Origin: Thermoprotei archaeon
Lineage (GTDB): Archaea; Thermoproteota; Thermoprotei; Thermofilales; B20-G17
Length of the DNA stretch: 46,122 nucleotides
Assembly: GCA_003650675.1 (NCBI GenBank)
Contig: QMRH01000010.1
Location: forward strand, 1 to 46,122
Reading direction: 5' to 3'
The notes beneath the pieces were generated by a model, which worked only from the letters and a program-made list of their open reading frames with translations, had not been told where the DNA came from and searched no databases. Below, piece by piece: positions 36,011-43,878 of the stretch. Every line of letters starts with the position of its first letter. Position 1 is the first letter of the stretch. Both the position numbers and the translations under genes were made by a program.

Positions 36011-36533
36011 CGTCCACTCACCCACTCTTTTTCGTACTTTCGAAGAAGGTCATCATATACTCCTTCATCTATTTCACGCTGAACGTCCTTAGGATTCTTC
36101 CCGTTAACCAGAACACCCATACTTACACATGTTCCAAGAACCTGTTTTACAGCACCTTTAAGAGAATGCGATCTCAAATCACTTTTCTTTGTTATCGCTA
36201 TTTTAACTACGCTCTCGAGAGAAATATCGCCTATTGACTCCCGGCCGGGTTGGTGGGCACCCTTCTCTGCTTTAAGTTCCTTTATAATAAGCGCGACAGT
36301 TGTAGGAACCCCTACTTCAACTTCAAATGTTTTTGTATCGAGATCTACGGTAACCTTTACCGGTACACGCATACCTCGGAAATCTGCGGTAACCTCGTTT
36401 ATCTTATTTACAACTGCCATCACATTTATTCCAAGAGGGCCGAGCGCCGGCCCTTTCCCCCAGCTTTTATGGGGGGGCCAGCGCTAGCCCTTCCACCCTC
36501 CACTAAGAACTGCAAAGTCTTCGTCTTACCCAT
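36007..36533 (-). CDS. rpl11: Ribosomal protein L11, coding region interrupted by a 14-nt intron
   Basis: L11 binds the GTPase-associated centre of 23S rRNA. Exon 1 (36469-36533) begins MGKTKTLQFLVEGG after a GGAGGG ribosome site and reaches SAGPP. Read straight on, the frame ends at a stop at about 36426. The rest of L11 (GPALGPLGINVMAVVNKI and onward) lies in another frame from 36454 to 36007. Removing 36455-36468 joins them into SAGPPIGPALGPLGINV, the exact family consensus, in 171 codons including stop (170 residues, normal for archaeal L11). A gene finder that ignores this would start at 36423 and lose the essential N-terminus. It is the first gene of the L11-L1-L10 operon. Confidence 0.9.
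36443..36485 (-). promoter_or_regulatory. Bulge-helix-bulge type splicing fold around the L11 intron
   Basis: The outer helix pairs AGCGCUGGCCC (36485-36475) with GGGCCGGCGCU (36453-36443): 11 bp with one U:G. The central helix pairs exon CCCC (36474-36471) with intron GGGG (36460-36457). The 5' bulge is AUA (36470-36468) and the 3' bulge is AAA (36456-36454). The inner part is only a loop (AAAGCUG), so strictly it is the relaxed bulge-helix-loop form of the splicing endonuclease substrate. Confidence 0.82.
36455..36468 (-). other. Candidate 14-nt mRNA intron in rpl11
   Basis: The minus-strand sequence is AAAAGCTGGGGGAA. It splits the ATA codon of the L11 motif after its second base: exon 1 ends CCCCCCCAT and exon 2 begins AGGGCCG. 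The boundaries coincide with the standard cleavage points in the two 3-nt bulges (AU^A and AA^A) of the fold described in the next entry. Confidence 0.85.
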
Positions 36534-36572
36534 GTCTCTCCCTCCTCTAATCCGCTAACACTATAAATCTAG

Positions 36573-36580
36573 TTTTAAAA
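36573..36580 (-). promoter_or_regulatory. TATA-like box of the L11-L1-L10 operon
   Basis: TTTTTAAAA on the minus strand lies about 44 bases upstream of the L11 ATG. This leaves room for a leader containing the GGAGGG site at about 36541-36547. An alternative TTTATAG lies at 36561-36568. Confidence 0.4.
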
Positions 36581-36623
36581 ACATTGTGGCTACCGATAAA
36601 ATATATTGTAATTATCAGCCCAT

Positions 36624-37304
36624 TTATCCTGCTGCTTCTATTTCTTCGCCGTCGCTAAGTGCAATCGCGCATGCAGCCAAAAAATCCTTCTCTCTTGTTT
36701 TCAGAAAATCCTTGAGAAAACCTAGCTTAAACACACTTTCACCCTCATCCACTATTTTTATAACAACCTTTTTAGATGGATGATTTTTTCTAAGCGAGAA
36801 TAGCTGAAATAAGAATCCTAGGGTAGTTTTAGACCCGATTTTAATTATGAAACTTTGAGGAGAGAGGTATTTCAGCATGCTCTCTAAAAGTTCTATAAGT
36901 ATATTGGCGCCTTGCGCGCGTCCACCACCCACTATTACATCTGCAACAAGTACAACGTACCCTATATTTTTCCCCGGATCTATTCCTATAGTTATCACGG
37001 GCTTACGCTTAAACTCTATTAATGCACTTACAAGAATCGAAAAAAAGACTTCTTCCTTCATCTCCATGAAATCTTTTTCCCCGATGATAAGCTCGTTTTC
37101 AATTACCTTCACTCCAGAAAAATTGGATGGAAAAAGTAGTTTTAGATCGTATACTCCTTTAGGAGTACATAATGGTGGAGGGATTCTTCCCTTAGCCTTG
37201 AAAAGTGTAGCTAATTTGTGGTAAACCCTTCCCTCGAATCTATATATACAAATAGAGTGTTTCTCAAGGAACTTGTCTAGTGAAATCATCCGATTTTTCA
37301 CCAT
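36624..37304 (-). CDS. YqgF/RuvC-like RNase H-fold protein
   Basis: The C-terminal half of this 226-residue protein has the order of RuvC/YqgF nucleases: ITIGIDPGKNIGYVV (Asp 109), VIKIVDEGES (Asp 186, Glu 187) and REKDFLAACAIAL (Asp 207). The DEGES and DFLAACAIAL segments resemble YqgF most. The first 100 residues are a separate domain (GRIPPPLCTPKGVYDLK), which may recognise a substrate. It could be a Holliday junction or RNA-processing nuclease. It overlaps the upstream RecA-like gene by 41 bases, so the two are translated together. Confidence 0.65.
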   Translation of the reverse strand: MVKNRMISLDKFLEKHSICIYRFEGRVYHKLATLFKAKGRIPPPLCTPKGVYDLKLLFPSNFSGVKVIENELIIGEKDFMEMKEEVFFSILVSALIEFKRKPVITIGIDPGKNIGYVVLVADVIVGGGRAQGANILIELLESMLKYLSPQSFIIKIGSKTTLGFLFQLFSLRKNHPSKKVVIKIVDEGESVFKLGFLKDFLKTREKDFLAACAIALSDGEEIEAAG

Positions 37305-37818
37305 CTTCTATTTTATCTACCTCGAGTACCTTATGGACCAGTGGTTTAAGGTGTTCTGTCTTCTTAAAGGCTACTGGAATCAACACAAGATGCCCCTTCT
37401 CACACGCTATTTTCTTTAGGATTGATAAAGTCAGTAAAAATAGTCTCCTTACCCCATGAAGTCTGCTTAATGAACTCATTTCGATCAAATAGAGTCTATA
37501 TAGCGCGGAAATCAAGATAACTGACTTTTCGATAGATCCAGCATATTTTAATAGCCATTCAAGCAACCCTGGGAAATCTTTTACATATACAAAAGTGACG
37601 GAATCCGCCTTCTCCGACAAAAATTTGGCATAACAGTCGTTTTCAGAAACCGTCTCCACGAACCATACCATCCTTTCTTCGCGTAGGGTGGAGAGTACTT
37701 CAAATAGAATTTTTATCGAGAGTAATTCACTTTTTATTAATTCTCCCTTGGAATTAACTATTATGACGCCTCCCTTTCTAAGAATTTCCTTGGAAAGTCT
37801 ACTAGTCGCCTTTGTCAT
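37264..37818 (-). CDS. RecA/RadA-like protein with degenerate P-loop
   Basis: The 184-residue protein has the layout of the RadA/KaiC core. A first strand-loop-helix (GGVIIVNSKGELIKSELL) stands where Walker A should be; it keeps KS but lacks the glycines. A Walker B-like strand follows (KSVILISALYRLYLIEMSS), then RLHGVRRLFLLTLSILKKIA and HLVLIPVAF, as in RadA paralogues. It probably does not hydrolyse ATP normally. It sits between a small membrane protein and the YqgF/RuvC-like gene. The family call is inference from pattern only. Confidence 0.5.
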   Translation of the reverse strand: MTKATSRLSKEILRKGGVIIVNSKGELIKSELLSIKILFEVLSTLREERMVWFVETVSENDCYAKFLSEKADSVTFVYVKDFPGLLEWLLKYAGSIEKSVILISALYRLYLIEMSSLSRLHGVRRLFLLTLSILKKIACEKGHLVLIPVAFKKTEHLKPLVHKVLEVDKIEDGEKSDDFTRQVP

Positions 37819-37824
37819 GTCTGT

Positions 37825-38181
37825 TTATCTTTTTACTGCTAATATGATTTCTAGCAGAATAAACGCTAGAAATAAAGTCGCCACGCCCAATATTAGAGAT
37901 AATTGTGTTGTAGAAGAAAATCTCCTTATGGGCCTAGAAAGAGACCTATAGATCAATATTAATCCACCGGCGGCTCCGAGGTATCCTATGCCAATCAATA
38001 TTGTTTCTATTATCGACTGCGAAGATACATCCAAGGATAAGGGATATTCAACTACACTTCGGTTGTTTATGTTTAGAAAAACGTATATTATTCCTGATGC
38101 CAAGGCTATCGAAGCAATTAATCCAGCCAATGGCAGTATATTTATAATTTCTTTATACAGTTCTCTGACGTTCATGTCCAC
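37825..38181 (-). CDS. Small three-helix membrane protein
   Basis: The 118-residue protein has three hydrophobic helices: about residues 15-35 (ILPLAGLIASIALASGIIYVF), 60-80 and 92-115. An outward loop between the first two contains NNRSV, a possible N-glycosylation sequon. A basic stretch (RSLSRPIRRF) lies before the third. No family is recognised. It is the first gene of a three-gene leftward run and ends six bases before the RecA-like gene. Confidence 0.6.
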   Translation of the reverse strand: MDMNVRELYKEIINILPLAGLIASIALASGIIYVFLNINNRSVVEYPLSLDVSSQSIIETILIGIGYLGAAGGLILIYRSLSRPIRRFSSTTQLSLILGVATLFLAFILLEIILAVKR

Positions 38182-38303
38182 TCCCTTCTTACTAGCATGC
38201 CGGGAGTTAATATATTTTTTATATTGGTTATAGTGTGTCCGTAGGGAAGGGAGAGGGCACGGAAATAATTTATATTACCCATTATTCTATTATATGGAAT
38301 ACT

Positions 38304-38504
38304 ATGACGCTCATTATTAAATGCCATAGATGTGGTTTCACCCTTTATAAAGGGAGTGAGATAGTAACGCCCTACGAGGTTCTTAAACGCTATGGGTTCC
38401 GATGCCCGAAATGTATAACTCACCTCTCAGAGACCCCTCGCGAGATACTTATAGAGAAACGTTCGTTGGCCAGACGTGTGCGTCGTAGAATACCTTTATT
38501 CTAG
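38304..38504 (+). CDS. Small zinc-ribbon protein
   Basis: The 66-residue protein starts MTLIIKCHRCGFTLYKG, has a second pair CPKC after YEVLKRYGFR, and a very basic tail (RSLARRVRRRIPLF). Two CxxC knuckles are typical of a zinc ribbon and suggest nucleic-acid or ribosome binding. The open frame runs 23 codons upstream, but TATA-like TTTATATTA at about 38268-38276 argues for this ATG. It is 65 bases before the oligosaccharyltransferase gene. Confidence 0.7.
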   Translation: MTLIIKCHRCGFTLYKGSEIVTPYEVLKRYGFRCPKCITHLSETPREILIEKRSLARRVRRRIPLF

Positions 38505-38569
38505 AGAACAATGTTTCAGGATAAAGTAAATTAAATAGCTTGCTCCTTATTTCTGGGAGCTGGGCGTAC

Positions 38570-40807
38570 ATGAAAATTAAGGGTTTGAGACGGAGGCTTA
38601 GTAAAGGTTTAACATACATAAACCTGTTGTTCGGTGTATTCGAACACAAAGGTTTCTTGACTATAACGTTACTATTACTCTTCTACACGGCTTCCTTAAC
38701 CCTGAGAGCCCTGCCTGCACGATGGGGAGTATACCTCACGGAATTCGACCCATACTATGAATACTATTTAGCCGTTAAAATAGTTGAAAAGGGGCCGCTC
38801 TGGTGGTTCAACTGGTTTACTGGCGAAAGGGAATTTGACAAACTTTTCTGGTATCCTTGGGGAAGGGACCTTAGGGCTACAAGTCCCCCCGGAATATCCT
38901 TTATTTCAGCGTACACTTACTTGTTTCTTAAAGCATTAGGATGGAACATCGATTTATACACTGTCCACTCCTTTATCCCCGTTATTTGGGCCCCCCTAGC
39001 CATAATAATAGTCTACTTGATCGGGAGAAGCCTTAAGGACGATTTTACAGGAATAGTGGCAGCCTTTCTCTTATCGTTTAACTCAGCTTACCTTTCACGT
39101 ACCATGATGGGAGGAAAACATGAGAGCGTTGCCATACCGTTAATGTTGCTGGCATTCTACTTTTACCTGAAGATAATGGAATCCAAGAAATTCACTGTTA
39201 AAATCTCCTACTCGATAGCCTCAGCCTTAATGGTATGGTCTGTTGCTCTCTCATGGGGAGGCTACCTATACCCTTGGAACTTGCTAGCCCTTACAACCCT
39301 CATTTTAATACTACTTGATAAGGTTAAATCCCAAGGAGATTATATTTCCCTAGGATTGACAAGCATTGTTTCCTCTATTCTAATATCCATTATACCTAGG
39401 TATGGCCTTAGAGGCGCGTTTACATCGATCGCCGCCCTCCTTCCATCCTCTGCAGCTGCAGTCTGCTTTCTACTTAGCATAGGCATAAACATCTCATCTA
39501 TTAGAAATGCGTTACAAAGCACAAGAACGAGGGTTATAGCTGTATTAGTGGTTATCGTAATCGGTATAGTACTGTGGCGGATAGGGATAATATCTTCTAT
39601 ATCTGGCCGAATACTCAGCGTCGTAATCCCCTATAAACGTTCCCCATTAATAGAGTCGGTGGCTGAACACCGTTACCCTACCTGGGCTATGATATATAGC
39701 GACTATAAAGTATGGCTTCTCTTCTCATTTTTAGGGGTCTACCTTCTAGTTAAGAGAATGGATTCGAAAGGTATTTTTGGAGGACTCTTCTTTATTTCGG
39801 CACTCTACTCTGCAATGTCCCTAGCTAGGTTATCGCTGTTGCTTGCCCCACCCTTATTTTTAGTTGCAGGATATTCCCTTGCATTCCTGCTAGAGAAGCT
39901 AGCTGAAGGATTGGAGACCGGTGAGAAGACCTTCAAAAGGCCAAGGCCTAGCGTTCAAAAAGAATATTATGCCATAACCATACTGACTATTCTCTTAATA
40001 GCATTTATCGGCGCCTATGATTTAACTTATTCTATAGCGTACGCACATACACCCTCCTTGATAGTGACTTCAAGCATACCGGTAAGCGAAGCCTTCTTCA
40101 CCTATTATCCAGACACCGAGATAATGAGATTTTCCGACTGGCTATCGGCTCTGGAATGGATGAGCGAAAACCTCCCTGAAGACGCTGTAGTGGCTTCATG
40201 GTGGGATTACGGCTACTGGATTGCAGTAAACACGAATCGTTCAACAGTATGCGACAACGGTACACTAAACTCAACTCAGATCGCCTTAGTTGCCAAAGCC
40301 TTTTTATCCAGTGAAGAGGAAGCACTTAAAATATTCCGTCAACTAGGTGTAACCCACGTAGTTGTATTCGATCCATTCGCCTTCCCCTTCACCAATGGCC
40401 TACCGTTAACCCAGCTTGGAATATCGCTTTACTTCCCTCAGCCACAGGGGTTAGGTGATTTTGGAAAAAGCTACTGGATGGCAAAGATAGCTGGCCTTGA
40501 CCCTGAAAAATATATTGCAACTGCCCGCATATCTTCAGGCAACCAGTATCTAAACATAATAGTTCCAGCAGATACTCCTGAAGCACGTAACGCCACCCTT
40601 TACCACCTGTTATTCGTTAGAACATCCCAGAGGTTCTACTATGTTTTCGAAAAACCTGTTTTCAGCTGGTTTGGCGATAAATGGCCTGGATACGAAGGTC
40701 CGGTGGTTAACATACCATCGCCAAAGTACTTCAAGTTAATCTACGTGTCTAAACCTAATGGATGGGTACTGGTCTACGAAATAGACTACTCCGCCGCAAA
40801 CGGATAG
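38570..40807 (+). CDS. aglB: Oligosaccharyltransferase AglB (STT3 family)
   Basis: AglB transfers lipid-linked glycans to asparagine in NxS/T sequons of secreted proteins at the outer membrane face. The 745-residue product has about 12-13 membrane helices. The first external loop metal/catalytic motif is EFDPYYEYYL. The C-terminal soluble domain has the WWDYG motif (VASWWDYGYWIAVN). I chose the ATG giving MKIKGLRRR; the ten preceding codons overlap the likely promoter. It may be transcribed with the zinc-ribbon gene. Confidence 0.96.
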   Translation: MKIKGLRRRLSKGLTYINLLFGVFEHKGFLTITLLLLFYTASLTLRALPARWGVYLTEFDPYYEYYLAVKIVEKGPLWWFNWFTGEREFDKLFWYPWGRDLRATSPPGISFISAYTYLFLKALGWNIDLYTVHSFIPVIWAPLAIIIVYLIGRSLKDDFTGIVAAFLLSFNSAYLSRTMMGGKHESVAIPLMLLAFYFYLKIMESKKFTVKISYSIASALMVWSVALSWGGYLYPWNLLALTTLILILLDKVKSQGDYISLGLTSIVSSILISIIPRYGLRGAFTSIAALLPSSAAAVCFLLSIGINISSIRNALQSTRTRVIAVLVVIVIGIVLWRIGIISSISGRILSVVIPYKRSPLIESVAEHRYPTWAMIYSDYKVWLLFSFLGVYLLVKRMDSKGIFGGLFFISALYSAMSLARLSLLLAPPLFLVAGYSLAFLLEKLAEGLETGEKTFKRPRPSVQKEYYAITILTILLIAFIGAYDLTYSIAYAHTPSLIVTSSIPVSEAFFTYYPDTEIMRFSDWLSALEWMSENLPEDAVVASWWDYGYWIAVNTNRSTVCDNGTLNSTQIALVAKAFLSSEEEALKIFRQLGVTHVVVFDPFAFPFTNGLPLTQLGISLYFPQPQGLGDFGKSYWMAKIAGLDPEKYIATARISSGNQYLNIIVPADTPEARNATLYHLLFVRTSQRFYYVFEKPVFSWFGDKWPGYEGPVVNIPSPKYFKLIYVSKPNGWVLVYEIDYSAANG

Positions 40808-40816
40808 AAGAGTATT

Positions 40817-41821
40817 TTATTCTATAATTTTTAATGGCTCCGGTATTTTAGATATAAGAACAACCCTCGATGGCAGATACTCTCCAATAATCTTATACCC
40901 ATCTTCCCTAAGATAGGAAGCAAGTTTCTGGGCGAATTTTACTATATCAGAGTGCCTTGGCATGCACTCCCGTGAAAGTCTTCTCCTAAAGTAGCCTACG
41001 CTCATCGCCGCTTTCACCTCCACATATGTCGGCTCAGCCTTCCTTATAAGCCTAGCATAACCTTCAGGTGATATCATGTTTAAACCCTTGACCATAGTGA
41101 GCCTAACAACAGTGGGACACTTAATCTCCTTTAGTAGCCGAAGGGTTTCCAGTATTCTGTTCCAAGACCCGCCCTGAAGTGGACGTGTAACCATCGTAAA
41201 GGTCCTTTTATCAGGTGCTGGTAACGTTACATAAAGTTGTGAAGGCAGGGGCTTTAAATTACGTAAAACCTCGGGCCTGGACCCATTTGTCACTAAAAAT
41301 ACGCTTTTGAATCCCCTTTGAAAGTATTCTTTTATAATCTCGTTAATGAAAGGATAAAGTGTTGGTTCACCTGTAAGGCTTAACGTAACATGTATCGGTT
41401 TAAAAGCTTCTCTAAGAAGTTCTTCGTCGACAAGAGGGTTGCCTTTAAATCCCGATAAAATGTTCCTCCAGGCTTCCAGGCTCCCTTCCACGATCCTTTC
41501 CGGAGGATCGTAAGGCAGATAACTGTATTTGTCTGGCGTCAATGGTGGGATTTTTAGGTCGGCTTCATGGACACGCCAACAGTATAGGCATTGATAATTG
41601 CATACAATTACAGGAGACATCTGTAAACATCGATGGGAAGGGATGCCGTACCATAGCTGTTTGTAACAGAATTTAAGTCCCCCTGAGAGAAGGGATTCCT
41701 TAAGCCAGTGACAGGGTTTTACTACAGCCTGTATACCTGTAAAATGATACCCCATCCTACTGTAAATTAACCTTAGGTTATCCAGACTCCACATGGTTTT
41801 TAGTTTTTCAGTATGCTCCAA
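40817..41821 (-). CDS. taw1: 4-demethylwyosine synthase Taw1 (radical SAM)
   Basis: Taw1 makes the tricyclic wyosine base at position 37 of tRNA-Phe from m1G and pyruvate. The 334-residue protein has the radical SAM cluster motif CNYQCLYCW, an upstream cysteine-containing segment (GGLKFCYKQLWYG) that fits the second cluster, LSLTGEPTLYP, and VRLTMVKGLNM. The length and start region (YHFTGIQAVVKPCHW) are typical of archaeal TYW1. It lies downstream of a proteasome gene on the same strand with 11 bases between. Confidence 0.93.
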   Translation of the reverse strand: MEHTEKLKTMWSLDNLRLIYSRMGYHFTGIQAVVKPCHWLKESLLSGGLKFCYKQLWYGIPSHRCLQMSPVIVCNYQCLYCWRVHEADLKIPPLTPDKYSYLPYDPPERIVEGSLEAWRNILSGFKGNPLVDEELLREAFKPIHVTLSLTGEPTLYPFINEIIKEYFQRGFKSVFLVTNGSRPEVLRNLKPLPSQLYVTLPAPDKRTFTMVTRPLQGGSWNRILETLRLLKEIKCPTVVRLTMVKGLNMISPEGYARLIRKAEPTYVEVKAAMSVGYFRRRLSRECMPRHSDIVKFAQKLASYLREDGYKIIGEYLPSRVVLISKIPEPLKIIE

Positions 41822-41832
41822 CCAGCACCCCC

Positions 41833-42453
41833 TTATCCGGAACCTGCTGTCTTCAGTGGTATAAACCTTTCCTCTAAACCCTCGTCGGTAGAAATCACCA
41901 GCAGGTCTATTCCATCCCCGCTTATAGCATCACGGCTCACCGCCATTTTTATGGCTTTAATAGCCAGGTTTACTGCCTCCTCCTTGCTTAGGTCTTCACG
42001 GTACTCTGATTCAAGTATTCCTATGGCCATTTTTGCACCAGTGCCGAGCGTAACATACTTGTCTTCAATTAATGCACCTAGAGGATCTAGTACATAAAGA
42101 TGGGGGCCTGTATTGTCAACCCCACCTACCAGGAGTTCAGTATAGTATGGCATCAAACGGTTGCTGGAAAGAATGTAGGATACTAGCTTTGCTACGCTTC
42201 GAATCGACATTCTTCTACCTTTTTCAAGCTCATATAACCTGACCTCAGCCGCCGTAACCTTAGCGACCGTTTGCATATCTGAAATTAAACCAGCAGCTGC
42301 TATGCCTATCCTTTCAGTTATTTTAAAGATCTTTTTCCCTGCACGACTTAGAAGCATAAACCCATAGGTTACCCTCTTCTCCGCTGCAAGCACTACACCG
42401 TTTTTAAATACTAGGCCTACAACAGTGGCTCCAGGTGTGAAGGACTCAGCCAT
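41833..42453 (-). CDS. Proteasome beta subunit, probably non-catalytic
   Basis: This second beta-type subunit aligns with the one at 23449: PGATVVGLVFKNGVVLAAEKRVT against TGTTTVGVQ. The expected catalytic Thr1 is alanine and the active-site Asp is Glu (AAEKRVT). The basic residue of RAGKKI is kept. It has almost no propeptide. It probably serves as a structural partner in a mixed beta ring, as known for one of two beta subunits in some crenarchaea. I chose the second Met because GGAG lies six bases upstream. Confidence 0.88.
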   Translation of the reverse strand: MAESFTPGATVVGLVFKNGVVLAAEKRVTYGFMLLSRAGKKIFKITERIGIAAAGLISDMQTVAKVTAAEVRLYELEKGRRMSIRSVAKLVSYILSSNRLMPYYTELLVGGVDNTGPHLYVLDPLGALIEDKYVTLGTGAKMAIGILESEYREDLSKEEAVNLAIKAIKMAVSRDAISGDGIDLLVISTDEGLEERFIPLKTAGSG

Positions 42454-42539
42454 ATAAATCTCCATTAGCCTTAAATATAAAGAAGTACTTATTCTTTGCC
42501 TTTACCCTCTAGAAAACTTAGTTTCCTTCCCTTAGAAAA

Positions 42540-42977
42540 CTATATTATCATTGAAGCAAGGTTAGCTAACTTAGGCCACTTCTCGGCGGCTTCCTTGGCT
42601 ATCGGCCCACGTATTTCAGTGGCTTTGGGCTCGCCTTCAGGAGTTATTAATACAACAGCGTTATCCTCGAATTGAATCCAGGTTCCGTCGGGTCTTCTAT
42701 ATGGTTTTCGTTGTCTAACAACTATTGCATGCATTATTTGGCGTCTAAGCTCGGGTTTCCCTTCCCTGATCGAGATCACCACAACATCGCCCACCGCTGC
42801 TCCAGGCAACCTCCTTTTAACAGTTTTCTTTTTCACTACACCGATAACCCTTCCGATCCGTCCTCCAGAATTATCAGTTATTTTCACTAACGTGTTGGTA
42901 AAAACTGAGGGGGATCTATGAGGTATCCTATCTATACTTGTACCCTTTCGCATCCTCTTTTTAGCCACGTTAACCAC
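42540..42977 (-). CDS. rpl14: Ribosomal protein L14
   Basis: L14 sits at the subunit interface. The 145-residue product has [20 protein letters not shown], the [16 protein letters not shown] segment and the family end [19 protein letters not shown]. Its start overlaps the S17 stop by eight bases. L24 normally follows in archaea but here the operon ends. Confidence 0.97.
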   Translation of the reverse strand: MVNVAKKRMRKGTSIDRIPHRSPSVFTNTLVKITDNSGGRIGRVIGVVKKKTVKRRLPGAAVGDVVVISIREGKPELRRQIMHAIVVRQRKPYRRPDGTWIQFEDNAVVLITPEGEPKATEIRGPIAKEAAEKWPKLANLASMII

Positions 42978-43302
42978 CCTCCTTCTTACCTATCACCACA
43001 AAGGCTACTGTTTTGGATATGGGACGACATTCCCCTATTATAACTGTATCCCCCTCTTTAACATCTATGCATGGAGGTAGGTGTGCATGAATCTTACTTC
43101 TACGTCTTTCATATCGCTTATATTTTTTATCGTAATGAAGGTAATCACGTCTCACAACGACAGTTTTGCTCATACGTGTACTTACCACCACCCCTTCAAG
43201 TATAAGCCCCCTAACAGGGAGTTTACCATGGAATGGACAGTAAGGGTCATCACATTCTCTTTCAGGAGCCTTTACACCGGGTATGCCTATATTTCTTGCC
43301 AT
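42970..43302 (-). CDS. rps17: Ribosomal protein S17
   Basis: S17 binds 16S rRNA early in assembly. The 110-residue archaeal form has the N-terminal [15 protein letters not shown] extension and the core [54 protein letters not shown] follows in two conserved stretches. The open frame extends 12 codons upstream, but MARNIGIPG matches the normal start. Confidence 0.96.
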   Translation of the reverse strand: MARNIGIPGVKAPERECDDPYCPFHGKLPVRGLILEGVVVSTRMSKTVVVRRDYLHYDKKYKRYERRRSKIHAHLPPCIDVKEGDTVIIGECRPISKTVAFVVIGKKEGG

Positions 43303-43347
43303 TGTTTCCACCGCTCTACATTCTAACATCCAGCACACTTCTCTCTA

Positions 43348-43644
43348 TTACCAGTATTTTAACTTTTTCTTTACCCGATCTTCTGGTCTACCGACTAATA
43401 TTTTTCCGTCAACACGTACAATAAAGCCTTCCGGAAGCTTAAAATTAAATATACAGACGTCTTTAGGGATCTTTTTCACCTTTCCGCTCCAGTCTCTAAT
43501 TATTAGTAACTTCATTGTTTCATAGATCACCTGTCCTTTAAGCCCCTTTAAAGATGGGTTTTTCGACTCGATAACCTCTACATCAAGGCCTATAATTTCA
43601 TGTCTAATTAAGTTACGCGGTGTAATCTTCATATCGGCTGCCAA
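43348..43644 (-). CDS. rnp1: Ribonuclease P protein component 1 (Rpp29/Pop4)
   Basis: Rnp1 is a protein subunit of RNase P, which trims tRNA 5' ends. The 98-residue barrel has NLIRHEIIGLDVEV, GLKGQVIYETMKLLII and the ending FIVRVDGKILVGRPEDR. Its position between L29 and S17 is the normal archaeal arrangement. Confidence 0.95.
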   Translation of the reverse strand: MAADMKITPRNLIRHEIIGLDVEVIESKNPSLKGLKGQVIYETMKLLIIRDWSGKVKKIPKDVCIFNFKLPEGFIVRVDGKILVGRPEDRVKKKLKYW

Positions 43645-43654
43645 GTGAAAACAT

Positions 43655-43864
43655 TTACCTGGATTTTAAGGATTCTTCACGGTTAATGGTAAGAATTCGT
43701 GCGATAGCCTTTTTTACCTCCCGTAGTCGTGCTGGATTCTCGATGGGGCTTCCTGATGCAAGTAAACCGCGGAGTCTTATTAATTCGAATCTGAGTTCTG
43801 AAAGTAGTTTTTCCCGTTCTTCTCTACTCATTTTTCTTAGTTCTTTAGCAGTCATCTTAGGCAT
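43655..43864 (-). CDS. rpl29: Ribosomal protein L29
   Basis: This 69-residue helical hairpin near the exit tunnel has MTAKELRKMSREEREKLLSE and the closing helix RLREVKKAIARILTI. It lies 14 bases after S3 and ten before rnp1 in the operon. Confidence 0.95.
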   Translation of the reverse strand: MPKMTAKELRKMSREEREKLLSELRFELIRLRGLLASGSPIENPARLREVKKAIARILTINREESLKSR

Positions 43865-43878
43865 ATTTTACACCCCAT

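Noticed and set aside
36007-36423. L11 as a short protein starting at the ATG giving MAVVNKI
   Set aside because: This would lack the conserved GPP...GPALGPLGINV region, which is present just upstream in two frames with a proper ribosome binding site.
36443-36533. Programmed -1 ribosomal frameshift in L11 at C_CCC_CCC followed by a GGGCCG/CGGCCC hairpin
   Set aside because: The slippery run and stem are present, but a shift would leave a foreign insert (HKSWGK) inside the most conserved L11 motif. Removing 14 nt restores the exact motif, so splicing explains the data better. It remains the main alternative.
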